A stretch of DNA of 64,000 bases, taken from Spirosoma sordidisoli (lineage in GTDB: Bacteria > Bacteroidota > Bacteroidia > Cytophagales > Spirosomataceae). Of the stretch, positions 63,307-64,000 are shown in pieces. The position numbers and the translations under genes are program-made. The notes below the pieces were generated by a model, which saw nothing but the letters and a program-made list of their open reading frames with translations, was not told where the DNA came from and searched no databases. The DNA lies in NCBI RefSeq assembly GCF_004138325.1, contig NZ_SBLB01000001.1, positions 124,001 to 188,000 on the forward strand, in the 5' to 3' direction. The stretch's first letter is position 1. The number at the start of each line of letters is the position of its first letter.

Positions 63307-64000
63307 ATGCCCATTCAGGAAACCAACTTCCATTTTCCCGGCCAAACGGGATTTTACCGCGGCAAAGTCCGTGATGTGTATTCGTTCCCGGACCGTTTGA
63401 TCATGATTGCGTCCGATCGGATTTCGGCCTTTGATGTCGTTCTGCCCCGCCCTATTCCCTACAAAGGACAGGTGCTGAACCAGACAGCCGAGTATTTTCT
63501 GCGGGCCACCGCCGATCTGGTTCCCAACTGGTTACTGACGGTTCCCGATCCCAACGTCAGTGTGGGGCTTCGGTGCGAACCCTATGCAGTCGAAATGGTA
63601 GTACGGGGGTATCTGGCCGGACACGCCTGGCGGCAGTACCGCGATGGCCACCGAATGCTGTGTGGCGTTGCCCTGCCCGACGGATTACGCGAGAACGACC
63701 GGCTCCCCACGCCCATCATAACCCCATCAACCAAAGCCCACGAAGGCCATGATGAGGACATTAGCCGCGAAGAGATCCTGAGTCGGGGCATTGTTTCGGA
63801 AAGCGAGTATGTGCAGCTGGAGCGGTACGCCCTGGCGCTCTTTGAGCGGGGTACACAGATGGCTGCCGAGCGCGGACTTATCCTGGTCGATACGAAATAC
63901 GAGTTCGGTAATCTGAACGGAACCGTGATCCTGATCGACGAAGTCCATACCCCCGACTCATCACGTTATTTTTACGCCGATACCTACGAAGAGCAGCTCC
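63307..64000 (+). CDS. purC: SAICAR synthase, 5' part
   Basis: About 231 codons are seen before the window ends. Y-R-G-K-V-R-D-V-Y at 17-25, [10 protein letters not shown] near 35-44, V-V-R-G-Y-L-A-G near 98, T-P-I-I-T-P-S-T-K near 135 and [10 protein letters not shown] near 197 are the SAICAR synthase signature of purine synthesis. It makes the succinocarboxamide ribotide from CAIR and aspartate. Confidence 0.95.
   Translation, partial: MPIQETNFHFPGQTGFYRGKVRDVYSFPDRLIMIASDRISAFDVVLPRPIPYKGQVLNQTAEYFLRATADLVPNWLLTVPDPNVSVGLRCEPYAVEMVVRGYLAGHAWRQYRDGHRMLCGVALPDGLRENDRLPTPIITPSTKAHEGHDEDISREEILSRGIVSESEYVQLERYALALFERGTQMAAERGLILVDTKYEFGNLNGTVILIDEVHTPDSSRYFYADTYEEQL

Overview
The window is mostly a temperate phage genome integrated in a Bacteroidota chromosome, followed by about 3.8 kb of host DNA. 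Bacteroidota is suggested by promoters of the TTTG / TAnnTTTG type, very few Shine-Dalgarno sites, A/T-rich start-codon leaders and Bat-type host genes. GC content and gene style fit a Spirosoma-like member of the Cytophagales, but that is inference. The prophage fills positions 1 to about 60083. It ends at the 3' end of a tRNA-Ser(GCU), with a tyrosine integrase just inside the junction. Its left end lies outside the window, so the element exceeds 60 kb.

Layout. (1) About 1-26131, minus strand: a late operon read leftward. It runs from a promoter near 26160 through small genes (MazG-like, zinc-binding, ExoX-C repeats), then a probable portal protein (17378-19894), small connector candidates and a 1308-aa tail/muzzle-like protein. 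A DUF3307 membrane protein and three very large virion/ejection-type proteins follow, the last cut by the window edge. The order portal, connectors, muzzle-like protein, giant cargo proteins resembles crAss-like podoviruses. No major capsid protein, terminase or endolysin can be recognised here. (2) About 26132-27420: a control region with direct repeats, a RepL-like winged-helix gene and a degenerate repeat array, followed by a GIY-YIG nuclease gene at 27420-27863. (3) 27938-34839, plus strand: about 25 mostly tiny early genes, several encoding single-membrane-span micro-proteins. (4) 34904-36815, minus strand: lysogeny regulators (S24-type repressor, XRE repressor and partners). (5) 36947-58739, plus strand: Cro-position gene, KilA-N antirepressor, Sak4-like ATPase, DUF4494, RecB-like nuclease, a structured RNA, an iteron-containing initiator, DnaB helicase, PP-loop enzyme, beta clamp (frameshifted), C5 methyltransferase, RusA resolvase, ECF sigma factor, HNH homing nuclease, ASCH and LytTR proteins, N4/N6 methyltransferase, PD-(D/E)XK nuclease, and two possible lysogenic-conversion genes beside the integrase. 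(6) 60338-64000: host batB-like and batC-like genes, a thiolase and the start of purC.

How it fits together. Repressors at 34904-36815 sit next to operators that overlap the promoter of the rightward replication operon. That operon brings its own initiator, helicase and clamp but no visible DNA polymerase, so it probably recruits the host replicase. Two DNA methyltransferases would protect its DNA. Its ECF sigma factor is a candidate switch for the leftward virion operon. The most unusual signals are: a compact RNA with complementary hairpin loops just upstream of the replication initiator (44224-44357); an HNH gene that has captured the 5' end and leader of its ASCH neighbour (52738-53420); 11-bp iterons inside the initiator gene; and a start-codon leader sequence repeated across the element.
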